A DNA stretch of 64,000 nucleotides, taken from assembly GCF_036195325.1 (NCBI RefSeq), contig NZ_CP108101.1, forward strand, positions 5,208,001 to 5,272,000, given 5' to 3'. Positions 32,937 through 43,444 of this stretch are shown piece after piece (positions within the stretch are counted from its first letter, which is position 1; each line of letters starts with the position of its first letter). The position numbers were made by a program, and so were the translations under genes. The stretch is from Streptomyces sp. NBC_00234 (GTDB lineage Bacteria; Actinomycetota; Actinomycetes; Streptomycetales; Streptomycetaceae). Under the pieces are notes generated by a model. It worked only from the letters and a program-made list of their open reading frames with translations, was not told where the DNA came from and ran no database searches.

Positions 32937-33166
32937 GGCGCGTGTCTGCCGCGGACTCCCAGACCTTCGTCGTCCGAGTCCGTCCACAGCGCGGTGTCGT
33001 ACGGCGCCTCGGTGATGGTGACCATGTCGGCGGGGCGGTCCGGGGAGCCGGCCAGGCCGGCCGTGTCCTCGCGCAGGCGCGCGAGGCTGCGCTCCAGCCT
33101 TCCGACGGTGCGGACCAGGTCGTCGAGACAGTGCTGAACTGCCGTCAATTCCTCGTGCAGGGACAT
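32933..33166 (-). CDS. Small conserved hypothetical protein upstream of sdhC
   Basis: The 77-residue protein begins with a helix-rich stretch (HEELTAVQHCLDDLVRTVGRLERSL) with heptad spacing, so a short coiled coil is likely. The C-terminal half is acidic and Pro-poor (MVTITEAPYDTALWTDSDDEG). It has no signal peptide or membrane helix. ATG 33166 has GAGGG about 9 nt upstream. It precedes sdhC on the same strand with an 86-nt gap that carries a palindromic element, so cotranscription is plausible. Mycobacterial Sdh1 operons also start with a small gene, but homology is not shown here. Its function is unknown. Confidence 0.65.
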   Translation of the reverse strand: MSLHEELTAVQHCLDDLVRTVGRLERSLARLREDTAGLAGSPDRPADMVTITEAPYDTALWTDSDDEGLGVRGRHAP

Positions 33167-33465
33167 GACTTGCCCTCACTTCCGCGATGGCGGCCGGCAA
33201 TGCTCATGCGGTTGCGAGTGTCGCGCGTCACATCTGCTTTGTGAAGGGAGCGCGCATCCCTGTCTCGCCGGGGCCGGCGGCCGGGCCGTTGGCCCGCTCG
33301 GGTGAGGTTCGCGGCGCGGCCCGCCGTGTCTGCGCCTCCTCTCGCGCGGAGGCGCTTTCAGTGGATGGACGGAACCAGTGTGATCAACTGCAAATGCCAC
33401 CAAACACGAAGCATCCGGTCCATTCCGGTACGGGGTGGACCGGGCCGGCCCCGGAGGTATCAGCC

Positions 33466-35916
33466 ATGTCCCACGTCGGCGTCCCGCGCGGGACGGCCCG
33501 AAAGCGTCGCTCCGTCGCGCTCCTCACGACGGGTGTGCTCACGATCCCGGTGCTGGCCGGGTGCAGCTCGGGCAGCGAGGAGACCTCCGCGGCCGTCCCG
33601 CAGGACATCGCCCCCGCCGCCCGGGACCTGGTGCGGGACGGTGGCACGGTCAACTGGGCGATCGACTCGATGCCCGCGACCCTCAACGCCTACCAGGCGG
33701 ACGCCGACGGTTCGACCGCCCGCGTCACCGGAGCCCTGCTGCCCGCCCTCTTCCCGATGGACGCCAAGGGCACGCCGCGGCTCAACCCGGACTACCTGGA
33801 GTCCGCGAAGATCATCGAGCGGGAACCCAAGCAGGTCGTGCTCTACAAGCTCAACCAGCAGGCGGTGTGGAGCAACGGGCGGGAGATCGGGGCCCCCGAC
33901 TTCGTCGCCCAGTGGCGAGCGCTGAGCGGCAAGGACTCGGCGTACTGGACCGCCCGCAACGCCGGCTACGAGCGGATCGAGAAGATCGAGCGCGGCAGCG
34001 ACGACCTCCAGGTCCGGGTGACCTTCGCCAAGCCGTACGCGGACTGGCGCTCGCTCTTCACCCCGCTGCTCCCGAAGGAGGTGACCGGCTCGCCGGACTC
34101 CTTCAACGACGGGGCGCGGTCCACGCTCAAGGTCACTGCAGGACCGTTTCGGCTGCGCAGCGTGAGCAAGAGCAAGGAACAGCTCACCCTCGACCGCAAC
34201 CCGCGCTGGTGGGGCAGCGAGCCCAAGCTCGACACGCTCGTCTTCCGCGCGGTCAAGCCCCAGGACCGCACCGAGGCACTGGCCGACGGCACCGTGGACA
34301 TCGCGGACGTCGACCCCGCCGCGGCGAACCGAATCGCCCTCGCCGCCCGCGACGGCGGGGGCAACGGACAGCCGCTCACGCACGGTCCCGCCGCCGCTCT
34401 CACCCCCGCCGCCGCCCTGCGCTCCTGGGCGCTGGCGAACGGCTCGGACGAGGACCGGGCGGAAGCCGCGCAGGCCGCCCGCAAGAAGACCCGGAAGGCC
34501 ATCGCTTCGTACGCCACCGAGCAGAAGTCGCTGCGCGACTACGTCGTACGCAAGTCGCTGGAGCCCGCCTACACGCAGCTCGCGCTGAACGGCGAGTCCG
34601 GTCCGCTCTCCGACGACCGGGTGCGCCGCGCCGTGGCCCGCGCCCTGGACCGCCAGGAGCTCGCCGAAACCGTCCTGAAGCCGCTCGGACTGCCCGCGGA
34701 ACCGATCGGGAGCCACCTCGCCCTGACCGGGCAGCCCGGTTACAAGGACGGCAGCGGCGCACTCGGTGACCAGGACACCAAGGAGGCGCAGGCGCTGCTG
34801 GCCGATGCCGGCTGGACGCAGGGCGGCGCGCTGCAGAAGCCCAAGGACACCAAGGCGGGCAGCGAGGCCGACAAGAAGAAGACGGCGGAGAAGGAGAGCG
34901 GGAAGGAAGCCGCGAAGACGGCGGAGGAGAAGGCCGAGAAGGAGGAGAAGGCCAAGAAGACGGAGAAGGAGGAGAAGGCCGGGAAGAGCGACACCGCTGA
35001 CCGGGCCGGCGAGCCGTCCGGCGACGAGGGGATGTACATCGTCGGCCAGGACGACAAGCCGGGCGAGCGCCGCGACGAGGGCCCCGCCACCCACATCCTC
35101 GCCCCCGCCCCGGCCGCGGGCGCCCAGAGCGCCGCGCTGCTGCGCCAGGCAGGCAGGTTCTCCGCGGCCGGGGCCGCCGAACCGGTCGCGGACGCCAAGC
35201 CGGCCAAGGACAGCGACAACGGCGACACCGACACCGCGGCCGACGGCTCCTCCAAGGTCACCGCCCAGGACAAGCGGCCCGGCGGAGCCGCCGGTGCGTA
35301 CGCCCCCGTGGGCACCGCGGCCCCGGCGCCCGCCTCCGTCCGCGGTCCGCTGGGCAAGGACGGCGTACCGCTGTCCCTGCGCTTCGTCCTCCCGTCCGGT
35401 CCCGGCTCCCAGGCGCTCCGGAGCGTCGGCGAGAAGATCGCCGCGATGCTGGAATCGGTCGGCATCCGTACGGAGATCACGAAGGTGGCCGACGACAGCT
35501 ACTTCAAGGACCACATCGCCTCCGGCGACTACGACCTGGCGCTGTACTCCTGGCCCGCCAGCGCCTACCCGGCGACCGACGGCCGCCCGATCTTCGCCAA
35601 GCCCGAGCCCGCCACCGACGGATCGCTGCTGGTCGAGCAGAACTACACCCGGGTCGGTACCGACCACATCGACCAGCTCTTCGACCAGGCGGTCGCCGAA
35701 CTCGACGAAGATGCCGCCCGGGATCTGATGAAGCAGGCCGACGCCCGGATCTGGGCCGCGGCAGGATCGATTCCGCTCTACCAGCGCCCGCAGCTGGTGG
35801 CGGCCGACAAGAAGCTCGTGAACGTCGGCGCGTTCGGCTTCGCGGCCCCCCATTACCAGGACATCGGCTTCAAGAAGCCGCAAGCGGCAGGTTCCCCCGC
35901 GAACCGTAAGAAGTAG
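33466..35916 (+). CDS. ABC-type solute-binding lipoprotein (peptide-binding family) with large charged insert
   Basis: The 816-residue protein has a lipoprotein signal (RKRRSVALL, then LAGCSSG) and the SBP_bac_5 fold of oligopeptide-binding proteins. The conserved opening is TVNWAIDSMPATLNAYQ and the C-terminal lobe includes SYFKDHIASGDYDLALYSWPA. Between about residues 455 and 625 lies an insert. Its first part is Lys/Glu/Ala-rich (nt 34841-35000) and its second part is Ala/Pro/Gly-rich and disordered-looking. Related proteins are about 540-620 residues long. ATG 33466 has GGAGG 9 nt upstream. No permease or ATPase genes follow, so it is an orphan binding protein, and its ligand is unknown. 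It lies upstream of typA and is not obviously in its operon. Confidence 0.85.
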   Translation: MSHVGVPRGTARKRRSVALLTTGVLTIPVLAGCSSGSEETSAAVPQDIAPAARDLVRDGGTVNWAIDSMPATLNAYQADADGSTARVTGALLPALFPMDAKGTPRLNPDYLESAKIIEREPKQVVLYKLNQQAVWSNGREIGAPDFVAQWRALSGKDSAYWTARNAGYERIEKIERGSDDLQVRVTFAKPYADWRSLFTPLLPKEVTGSPDSFNDGARSTLKVTAGPFRLRSVSKSKEQLTLDRNPRWWGSEPKLDTLVFRAVKPQDRTEALADGTVDIADVDPAAANRIALAARDGGGNGQPLTHGPAAALTPAAALRSWALANGSDEDRAEAAQAARKKTRKAIASYATEQKSLRDYVVRKSLEPAYTQLALNGESGPLSDDRVRRAVARALDRQELAETVLKPLGLPAEPIGSHLALTGQPGYKDGSGALGDQDTKEAQALLADAGWTQGGALQKPKDTKAGSEADKKKTAEKESGKEAAKTAEEKAEKEEKAKKTEKEEKAGKSDTADRAGEPSGDEGMYIVGQDDKPGERRDEGPATHILAPAPAAGAQSAALLRQAGRFSAAGAAEPVADAKPAKDSDNGDTDTAADGSSKVTAQDKRPGGAAGAYAPVGTAAPAPASVRGPLGKDGVPLSLRFVLPSGPGSQALRSVGEKIAAMLESVGIRTEITKVADDSYFKDHIASGDYDLALYSWPASAYPATDGRPIFAKPEPATDGSLLVEQNYTRVGTDHIDQLFDQAVAELDEDAARDLMKQADARIWAAAGSIPLYQRPQLVAADKKLVNVGAFGFAAPHYQDIGFKKPQAAGSPANRKK

Positions 35917-35967
35917 CAGGTCAAGGCGGTATTAAGGACTGCCCGAAGCTCAGAAGCAGCTCAATTC

Positions 35968-35997
35968 CCTTGCCCGTCGGACCCCCGGCGGGCAAGG
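35968..35997 (+). terminator. Hairpin terminator after the solute-binding protein gene
   Basis: CCTTGCCCGTCGG (35968-35980) pairs with CCGGCGGGCAAGG (35985-35997), a 13-bp stem with one G-T pair and a 4-nt loop. The remaining 35998-36329 is a 330-nt leader upstream of typA. It has several T-rich runs (around 36100-36120) but no gene that I can support. Confidence 0.7.
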
Positions 35998-36329
35998 TGG
36001 TTCATGCCCTGACCCGGGCTGTTCGCCTCCCCACACCCCCCACAAGCGGGCGCGATCTCCTCCCGTGCCCGCTCGCGTTTTCTCGCCTTTCCCGGGCATT
36101 TTTTCCTGGGTTTTTCGCGCCCCGTTCGGGGCGTGCACCAGCCGAGTAATGACTTAATACCGGCTGAATATCGGCTGAAGACCGCTCTCACGGATCGGCC
36201 CGGGAAGCCCCGGACGCGCCGGGCCCGTACCATTGGACTAGCCGTGGCGTGTCCGCCCGGCGGGCGTACGAGGACTCGAGACCGACTGAGACGCCTGATC
36301 CCACGATCCGAGAGAAGCGCAAGCCACCC

Positions 36330-38204
<1,875 letters not shown>

Positions 38205-38308
38205 CGCGGCGTCGGCCGGCTGTGAGCACACTCACCGTGTGACGTGGTCGGTCCACATCCGGAGCGTCGGATTCAGTCGACGATCCGTCAGCACGAGGCA
38301 TTGACAAG

Positions 38309-38347
38309 AGGTCCGGCCCCCCACGGAAACTGTGGGGGGCCGGACCT
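38309..38347 (+). terminator. Strong hairpin terminator after typA
   Basis: AGGTCCGGCCCCCCAC (38309-38324) pairs perfectly with GTGGGGGGCCGGACCT (38332-38347) around a 7-nt loop and is followed by TTCGTC. It lies 104 nt after the typA stop. Confidence 0.8.
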
Positions 38348-38542
38348 TTCGTCAATCACTTTTCCTGACCGAGGTGTCCGGATATCGGGCGTCGCTCTCC
38401 GGAACATGTGTTAACGGTCCGTTTCGGGGGTGTCTGTCTAGGATCAGTTTGTCCGGATTTCGGTCACACGGACCATGCTGATGTTGTCAAACCGAGACCC
38501 TTTAAGTGTGGTTTACAGCCTGGGCGTACCCAATAGTTGGCT

Positions 38543-38563
38543 CCATTGAGCTCGGGTCAATGG
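38543..38563 (+). promoter_or_regulatory. Inverted repeat in the leader of the first peptide transporter operon
   Basis: CCATTGA (38543-38549) and TCAATGG (38557-38563) form a perfect 7-bp inverted repeat with a 7-nt spacer. The same CATTGA/TCAATG motif occurs in front of the second operon. The region 38348-38692 has no gene. A possible promoter (TTTACA, 16 nt, TAGTTG) is around 38510-38537, but this is a guess. The repeat is a candidate operator or RNA element. Confidence 0.45.
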
Positions 38564-38692
38564 GTCACGCACTGTGGGGAGTGCCGACTCACGAGCACAC
38601 TCGGGGCACTGAATCGATCGCCGTCAGGGGTGTCGGTAGATCTCTCCAGTGCCCCTCTTGTAGTCAAAAGTGGACTCATGAGGAGGAAACCC

Positions 38693-40330
38693 ATGCGCGG
38701 TGCCAAGAGCGCCAAGTGGGTCGCGGGAGCGGCAATCATCGCCCTGGCCGCGACTGCCTGTGGCGGCGGCGAAGACGGCAACAAGGGCAACGAGAGTGCC
38801 AAGGGTGCAGTTGACCCCAACGGCATCTTCTCCATCGAGGTCGGTGAGCCGCAGAACCCGCTGCAGCCGGCGAACACGATGGAGTCGAACGGCAGCATCG
38901 TCACCGATGCGATCTTCTCGCAGCTGGTCGACTACGACCCGGCCGGCAAGCTTGAGATGATCAACGCCGAGTCGGTCGACACCACGGACTCCAAGCTGTG
39001 GACGGTCAAGCTCAAGAAGGACTGGAAGTTCCACGACGGGACCCCGGTCACCGCCGAGTCCTACGTCAAGGCGTGGAACTGGGCCGCCAACATCACCAAC
39101 GCGCAGACCAACGCGTCCTGGTTCCAGGGCATCAAGGGCTACGCCGACGTGCACCCCGAGGGTGAAGGCGCCAAGCCGAAGGCCGACGCCATGTCCGGCC
39201 TGAAGATCGTGGACGACTACACGTTCACCATCGAGCTCGACGCCCCGCTGCCGTACTTCGCGTACAAGCTCGGCTACACGGTCTACTCCCCGCTCCCCGA
39301 GTCCTTCTACGCGGACCCGAAGGCCGCCGGCGAGAAGCCGGTCGGCAACGGCGCGTACAAGTTCGAGAGCTGGGACCACAAGAAGCAGATCAAGGTCGTC
39401 CGCAACGACGACTACAAGGGTCTCGACAAGGCGAAGAACGGTGGTGTGATCTTCAAGAACTACACCACCATCGAGACCGCCTACGAGGACCTGAAGTCGG
39501 GCAACGTCGACGTCCTCCGCCAGATCGGCCCGAAGGACCTCCCGGTCTACCGTGCCGACCTCGGTGACCGCGCTGTGGACAAGGCGTACTCCGCCATCCA
39601 GACGCTCGGTGTCGCGATGTACCAGAAGCAGTGGAAGGACACCGACCCCAAGGTCCTCCAGGGCCTGTCGATGGCCATCGACCGGGACACGATCACCAAG
39701 ACGGTGCTCCAGGGCACCCGCGAGCCGGCCACCGGCTGGGTCGCCAAGGGCGTCCTCGGCTACCAGCCGAACGTCGCCGGTGACGTCACCAAGTACGACC
39801 CGGCGAAGGCCAAGGCCCTCATCAAGGAGGGTGGCGGTGTTCCGGGTAACAAGGTCTTCATCCAGTTCAACGCCGACGGCGGCCACAAGGAATGGGTCGA
39901 GGCTGTCTGCAACAGCATCACCCAGGCGACCGGCGTCGCGTGCGCCGGCGACTCCAAGGCCGACTTCCAGGCCGACCTTGACGCCCGTGACGCCAAGCAG
40001 GTCAAGTCCTTCTACCGCGGTGGCTGGGTGCTCGACTACCCGGTGAACGCCAACTTCATCTCTGACCTGTTCCGTACGGGTGCGGCCGGCAACAACGGCT
40101 TCTTCTCGAACAAGGAGCTCGACGCGAAGATCAAGGCCGCGGACACCGCGCCCTCGCTCGACGAGTCGGTCAAGGCGTACCAGGAGGTGGAGAAGGAGCT
40201 GGTCAACTACATGCCGACCATCCCGCTCTGGTACTACAAGGTCAACGCCGGCTACTCGGAGAAGGTCCAGAACGTCGACTACGCGCAGGACGGCGACCCG
40301 ATCCTGACGCAGGTCGAGGTCAAGAAGTAA
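38693..40330 (+). CDS. Oligopeptide ABC transporter substrate-binding lipoprotein, first operon (BldKB/OppA-like)
   Basis: The 545-residue protein has a lipoprotein signal (MRGAKSAKWVAGA to LAATACGGG) and an SBP_bac_5 fold typical of OppA/DppA, with VKLKKDWKFHDGTPVTAESYV and DFQADLDARDAKQVKSFYRGG. It probably captures peptides at the outer membrane face for the four following genes. ATG 38693 has AGGAGGAAAC at 38681-38690. It is the first gene of the operon and is followed by a long hairpin at 40411-40466 before the permease, which could give higher binding-protein expression. The position next to typA recalls the BldK importer that S. coelicolor needs for aerial growth. Orthology is not shown by sequence alone. 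Confidence 0.93.
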   Translation: MRGAKSAKWVAGAAIIALAATACGGGEDGNKGNESAKGAVDPNGIFSIEVGEPQNPLQPANTMESNGSIVTDAIFSQLVDYDPAGKLEMINAESVDTTDSKLWTVKLKKDWKFHDGTPVTAESYVKAWNWAANITNAQTNASWFQGIKGYADVHPEGEGAKPKADAMSGLKIVDDYTFTIELDAPLPYFAYKLGYTVYSPLPESFYADPKAAGEKPVGNGAYKFESWDHKKQIKVVRNDDYKGLDKAKNGGVIFKNYTTIETAYEDLKSGNVDVLRQIGPKDLPVYRADLGDRAVDKAYSAIQTLGVAMYQKQWKDTDPKVLQGLSMAIDRDTITKTVLQGTREPATGWVAKGVLGYQPNVAGDVTKYDPAKAKALIKEGGGVPGNKVFIQFNADGGHKEWVEAVCNSITQATGVACAGDSKADFQADLDARDAKQVKSFYRGGWVLDYPVNANFISDLFRTGAAGNNGFFSNKELDAKIKAADTAPSLDESVKAYQEVEKELVNYMPTIPLWYYKVNAGYSEKVQNVDYAQDGDPILTQVEVKK

Positions 40331-40410
40331 CCACCGACGTAGTCCGCAGGCCGGTGATGGACCGAAACTGACATCGGTTCTGCGACACCAGCCTGCACGC
40401 AGTGGCCGGG

Positions 40411-40466
40411 GGGCCCTTCCGCGACACCGACGACCCTACGAGGGAGTCGGTGACGAGGGAGGGCCC
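40411..40466 (+). promoter_or_regulatory. Long intraoperon hairpin (attenuator-like)
   Basis: Nested inverted repeats occur: GGGCCCT (40411-40417) with AGGGCCC (40460-40466), CACCGAC (40425-40431) with GTCGGTG (40446-40452), and CCCT (40434-40437) with AGGG (40441-40444). The gap between binding protein and first permease is 170 nt and otherwise empty. The hairpin could stabilise the upstream message or partially terminate it. Confidence 0.6.
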
Positions 40467-40500
40467 GTCGGCTGCGGCGTGCCACTTACATGGAGGCACC

Positions 40501-41433
40501 ATGGGGCGCTATGTCGCACGACGACTGCTCCAGATGATCCCGGTCTTCATCGGGACAACTCTGCTGATCTTCCTGATGGTCTACACGCTGCCCGGCGACC
40601 CCGTGCGGGGACTCTTCGGGGACAAGGGTGCGGACCCCGCGACTCTTGCTGCCATGCGGCACCAACTCGGCCTCGACCAGCCGATTCTGGTGCAGTACTG
40701 GGAATACATGAAGGGGATCGTCCTTCACTTCGACTTCGGCACCCAGATAGCCAGCGGCCGGCCGGTCACCGATGTACTCGGTGACGCGTTCCCGGTCACG
40801 CTGCGGCTCGCCGCGATGGCGTTCCTCATCGAGATCGTCCTCGGTCTCGGCCTGGGCATGGCCGCCGGCCTCCGCGCCGGCCGTCTGACCGACAACGTCG
40901 TCCTGGTACTGACGCTGCTGATCATCTCGATCCCGGTCTTCGTGCTCGGCTTCATCGTCAAGTCGGTGTTCGCGTTCGAGCTCGGCTGGATCGCACCGAA
41001 CGTCTCGAACGAGGCGACGTGGGGCGAGTTGTTCACCCCGGCGATCGTCCTGGGCTCGCTCTCCCTGGCGTACGTGGCACGACTGACCCGTACGACGATG
41101 GCGGAGAACCTGCGCTCGGACTACATGCGCACGGCCGTCGCCAAGGGTCTTCCCAAGCGACGCATCGTGGGTGTCCACCTGATGCGCAACTCGCTGATCC
41201 CGGTCGTCACCTTCCTCGGCACCGACCTGGGTGCCCTGATGGGCGGCGCGGTCGTCACCGAGGGCCTCTTCAACGTGAAGGGCATCGGCGGCACCATCTT
41301 CGAGTCGATCGTCCGGCGCGAGGGCACCACCCTGGTCGGACTGGTCACCGTGCTGGTGCTCGTCTACCTCTTCATGAGCCTGCTCGTCGACCTGCTGTAC
41401 GCGGTCCTGGACCCGAGGATCCGGTATGCCTGA
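40501..41433 (+). CDS. Oligopeptide ABC transporter permease DppB-like, first operon
   Basis: The 310-residue protein has six predicted helices. MGRYVARRLLQMIPVFIGTT starts the first, and the EAA loop is DYMRTAVAKGLPKRRIVGVHLMRN. It is one of two membrane subunits that form the peptide channel. ATG 40501 has TGGAGG 6 nt upstream. The last codons overlap the next permease by 8 nt (ATGCCTGA), which couples their translation. The second operon repeats exactly this overlap. Membership in the DppB/OppB subfamily is clear, but the exact peptide class is not. Confidence 0.94.
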   Translation: MGRYVARRLLQMIPVFIGTTLLIFLMVYTLPGDPVRGLFGDKGADPATLAAMRHQLGLDQPILVQYWEYMKGIVLHFDFGTQIASGRPVTDVLGDAFPVTLRLAAMAFLIEIVLGLGLGMAAGLRAGRLTDNVVLVLTLLIISIPVFVLGFIVKSVFAFELGWIAPNVSNEATWGELFTPAIVLGSLSLAYVARLTRTTMAENLRSDYMRTAVAKGLPKRRIVGVHLMRNSLIPVVTFLGTDLGALMGGAVVTEGLFNVKGIGGTIFESIVRREGTTLVGLVTVLVLVYLFMSLLVDLLYAVLDPRIRYA

Positions 41434-42373
41434 CATGACCAAGACCGCTCCCGCGCCCGACGAGGCCAAGGCTCCCATCGCGGACCCGTCGGCCGTCGTC
41501 AAGGCGGACAAGGCACGCAGCCTCTGGGGCGACGCGTGGCAGGACCTGCGCCGCAACTGGTACTTCATCATCTCCGCGGCCCTCATCGTGGTCCTCCTTC
41601 TGATCACGGCGTTCCCGAGCCTGTTCACCAGCGCCTCGCCCACCGCGGGCGACCTGGTGCACCACTTCCTGGGCAAGCCCGAGCTGAGCAAGATCGGTTC
41701 GCCCGAGTGGTTCGGTTACGACGGCCAGGGCCGCAGCGTCTACGCCCGTGTCATCTACGGCACCCGTGCCTCGGTGATCGTCGGCGTCGCGGTGACCCTC
41801 GCGGTGACCCTGTTCGGTGGTCTGATCGGCATGCTGTCCGGCTACTTCGGCGGCTGGATCGACGCGGTGCTCTCCGGATTCACCAACATCTTCCTCGGCC
41901 TGCCCTTCCTGCTCGGCGCGATGGTCGTCCTCCAGGCGTTCACGGACCGGTCGATCTGGGTGGTCGTCTTCGCCCTGGCGTTCCTCGGCTGGACCCAGAT
42001 CGCGCGCGTCATGCGCGGTGCGGTGATCACCATCAAGCAGTCGGACTTCGTCCAGGCGGCCAGAGCACTCGGTGCGAGCACGCCTCGCATCCTGTTCCGG
42101 CACATCCTCCCGAACGTCATGGCTCCGGTCATCGTGGTCGCGACCATCTCGCTGGGTGTGTACATCTCGGCGGAGGCGACCCTGTCCTACCTGGGTCTCG
42201 GCCTGGCCTCGCCGACCGTTTCGTGGGGTATGGACATCTCCGGTGGTTCGGCCCAGATCCGGGTGGCCCAGCACATCCTGATCTACCCGTCGATCATGCT
42301 CAGCATCACCGTTCTGGCGTTCATCATGCTCGGCGAAGCCGTCCGTAACGCCCTCGACCCGAAGACGCGATAA
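41426..42373 (+). CDS. Oligopeptide ABC transporter permease DppC-like, first operon
   Basis: The 315-residue membrane protein has a soluble N-terminal tail of about 45 residues, then six predicted helices and the EAA loop DFVQAARALGASTPRILFRHILPN of DppC/OppC subunits. The ATG at 41426 overlaps the DppB-like stop by 8 nt. A second ATG at 41435 is possible but not needed. It forms the channel heterodimer with the previous gene product. It ends 12 nt upstream of the first ATPase gene, whose ribosome binding site (AAGGAGGGG) follows the stop codon directly. Confidence 0.94.
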   Translation: MPDMTKTAPAPDEAKAPIADPSAVVKADKARSLWGDAWQDLRRNWYFIISAALIVVLLLITAFPSLFTSASPTAGDLVHHFLGKPELSKIGSPEWFGYDGQGRSVYARVIYGTRASVIVGVAVTLAVTLFGGLIGMLSGYFGGWIDAVLSGFTNIFLGLPFLLGAMVVLQAFTDRSIWVVVFALAFLGWTQIARVMRGAVITIKQSDFVQAARALGASTPRILFRHILPNVMAPVIVVATISLGVYISAEATLSYLGLGLASPTVSWGMDISGGSAQIRVAQHILIYPSIMLSITVLAFIMLGEAVRNALDPKTR

Positions 42374-42385
42374 GGAGGGGTGCAC

Positions 42386-43444
42386 GTGACCACCATCGAC
42401 AAGACCGCAGAAGTCCCGTCCCCGCGCTCGGGAGACGACCACGTCGGCCCGCTGCTCGAAGTCCGCGACCTGCACGTGGAGTTCCACACCCGCGACGGTG
42501 TGGCGAAGGCCGTCAACGGCGTCAACTACAGCGTCGACGCCGGTGAGACGCTCGCCGTCCTCGGCGAGTCGGGTTCCGGCAAGTCCGTGACGGCGCAGGC
42601 CATCATGGGCATCCTCGACATGCCGCCCGGCAAGATCCCGCAGGGCGAGATCTTCTTCCGCGGCCAGGACATGCTCAAGATGTCCTACGAGGAGCGGCGC
42701 AAGATCCGTGGCCAGAAGATCGCGATGATCTTCCAGGACGCGCTGTCCTCGCTGAACCCGGTCCTCACCGTCGGCTACCAGCTCGGCGAGATGTTCCGGG
42801 TCCACCAGGGCATGTCCAAGAAGGACGCGAAGGCCAAGGCCATCGAGCTGATGGACCAGGTCAAGATTCCGGCCGCCGCGGCCCGTGTCTCGGACTACCC
42901 GCACCAGTTCTCCGGCGGTATGCGCCAGCGCATCATGATCGCCATGGCGCTGGCCCTGGAGCCGGACCTGATCATCGCGGACGAGCCGACCACGGCCCTC
43001 GACGTGACGGTGCAGGCACAGGTCATGGACCTGCTCGCGGAGCTCCAGCGCGAGTACAACATGGGCCTGATCCTGATCACGCACGACCTCGGTGTCGTCG
43101 CGGACGTCGCCGACAAGATCGCCGTGATGTACGCGGGCCGGATCGTCGAGACCTCTCCGGTGCACGAGATCTACAAGCGCCCGGCGCACCCGTACACCAA
43201 GGGTCTGCTGGAGTCGATCCCGCGCCTGGACCAGAAGGGCCAGGAGCTCTTCGCGATCAAGGGCCTGCCGCCCAACCTGCTCCACGTGCCCTCGGGCTGT
43301 GCGTTCAACCCGCGCTGCACGATGGCGCAGGACATCTGCCGTACGGACATCCCGGCCCTGCGCCCGGTGACCGAGCAGGACGGTACCGATCTGGTCGGCC
43401 GCGGCAGCGCCTGCCACTTCTGGAAGGAGACGATCCATGGCTGA
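42386..43444 (+). CDS. Oligopeptide ABC transporter ATPase DppD-like, first operon
   Basis: The 352-residue ABC ATPase has Walker A GESGSGKS, signature FSGGMRQR, Walker B LIIADEPT and a switch His in ITHDLG. The C-terminal oligo_HPY region has four Cys (CAFNPRCTMAQDIC, then CHFWKE) that in DppD-like proteins bind an iron-sulfur cluster. It powers peptide import at the inner membrane face. GTG 42386 is chosen because AAGGAGGGG at 42372-42380 ends 5 nt before it. An in-frame GTG at 42380 overlaps that site. It overlaps the next gene by 8 nt. Confidence 0.94.
   Translation: MTTIDKTAEVPSPRSGDDHVGPLLEVRDLHVEFHTRDGVAKAVNGVNYSVDAGETLAVLGESGSGKSVTAQAIMGILDMPPGKIPQGEIFFRGQDMLKMSYEERRKIRGQKIAMIFQDALSSLNPVLTVGYQLGEMFRVHQGMSKKDAKAKAIELMDQVKIPAAAARVSDYPHQFSGGMRQRIMIAMALALEPDLIIADEPTTALDVTVQAQVMDLLAELQREYNMGLILITHDLGVVADVADKIAVMYAGRIVETSPVHEIYKRPAHPYTKGLLESIPRLDQKGQELFAIKGLPPNLLHVPSGCAFNPRCTMAQDICRTDIPALRPVTEQDGTDLVGRGSACHFWKETIHG

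Noticed and set aside
38205..38692. Possible small RNA or gene in the typA-transporter gap
   Set aside because: Only the terminator and inverted repeat can be supported. Small frames have no ribosome binding site or coding pattern.
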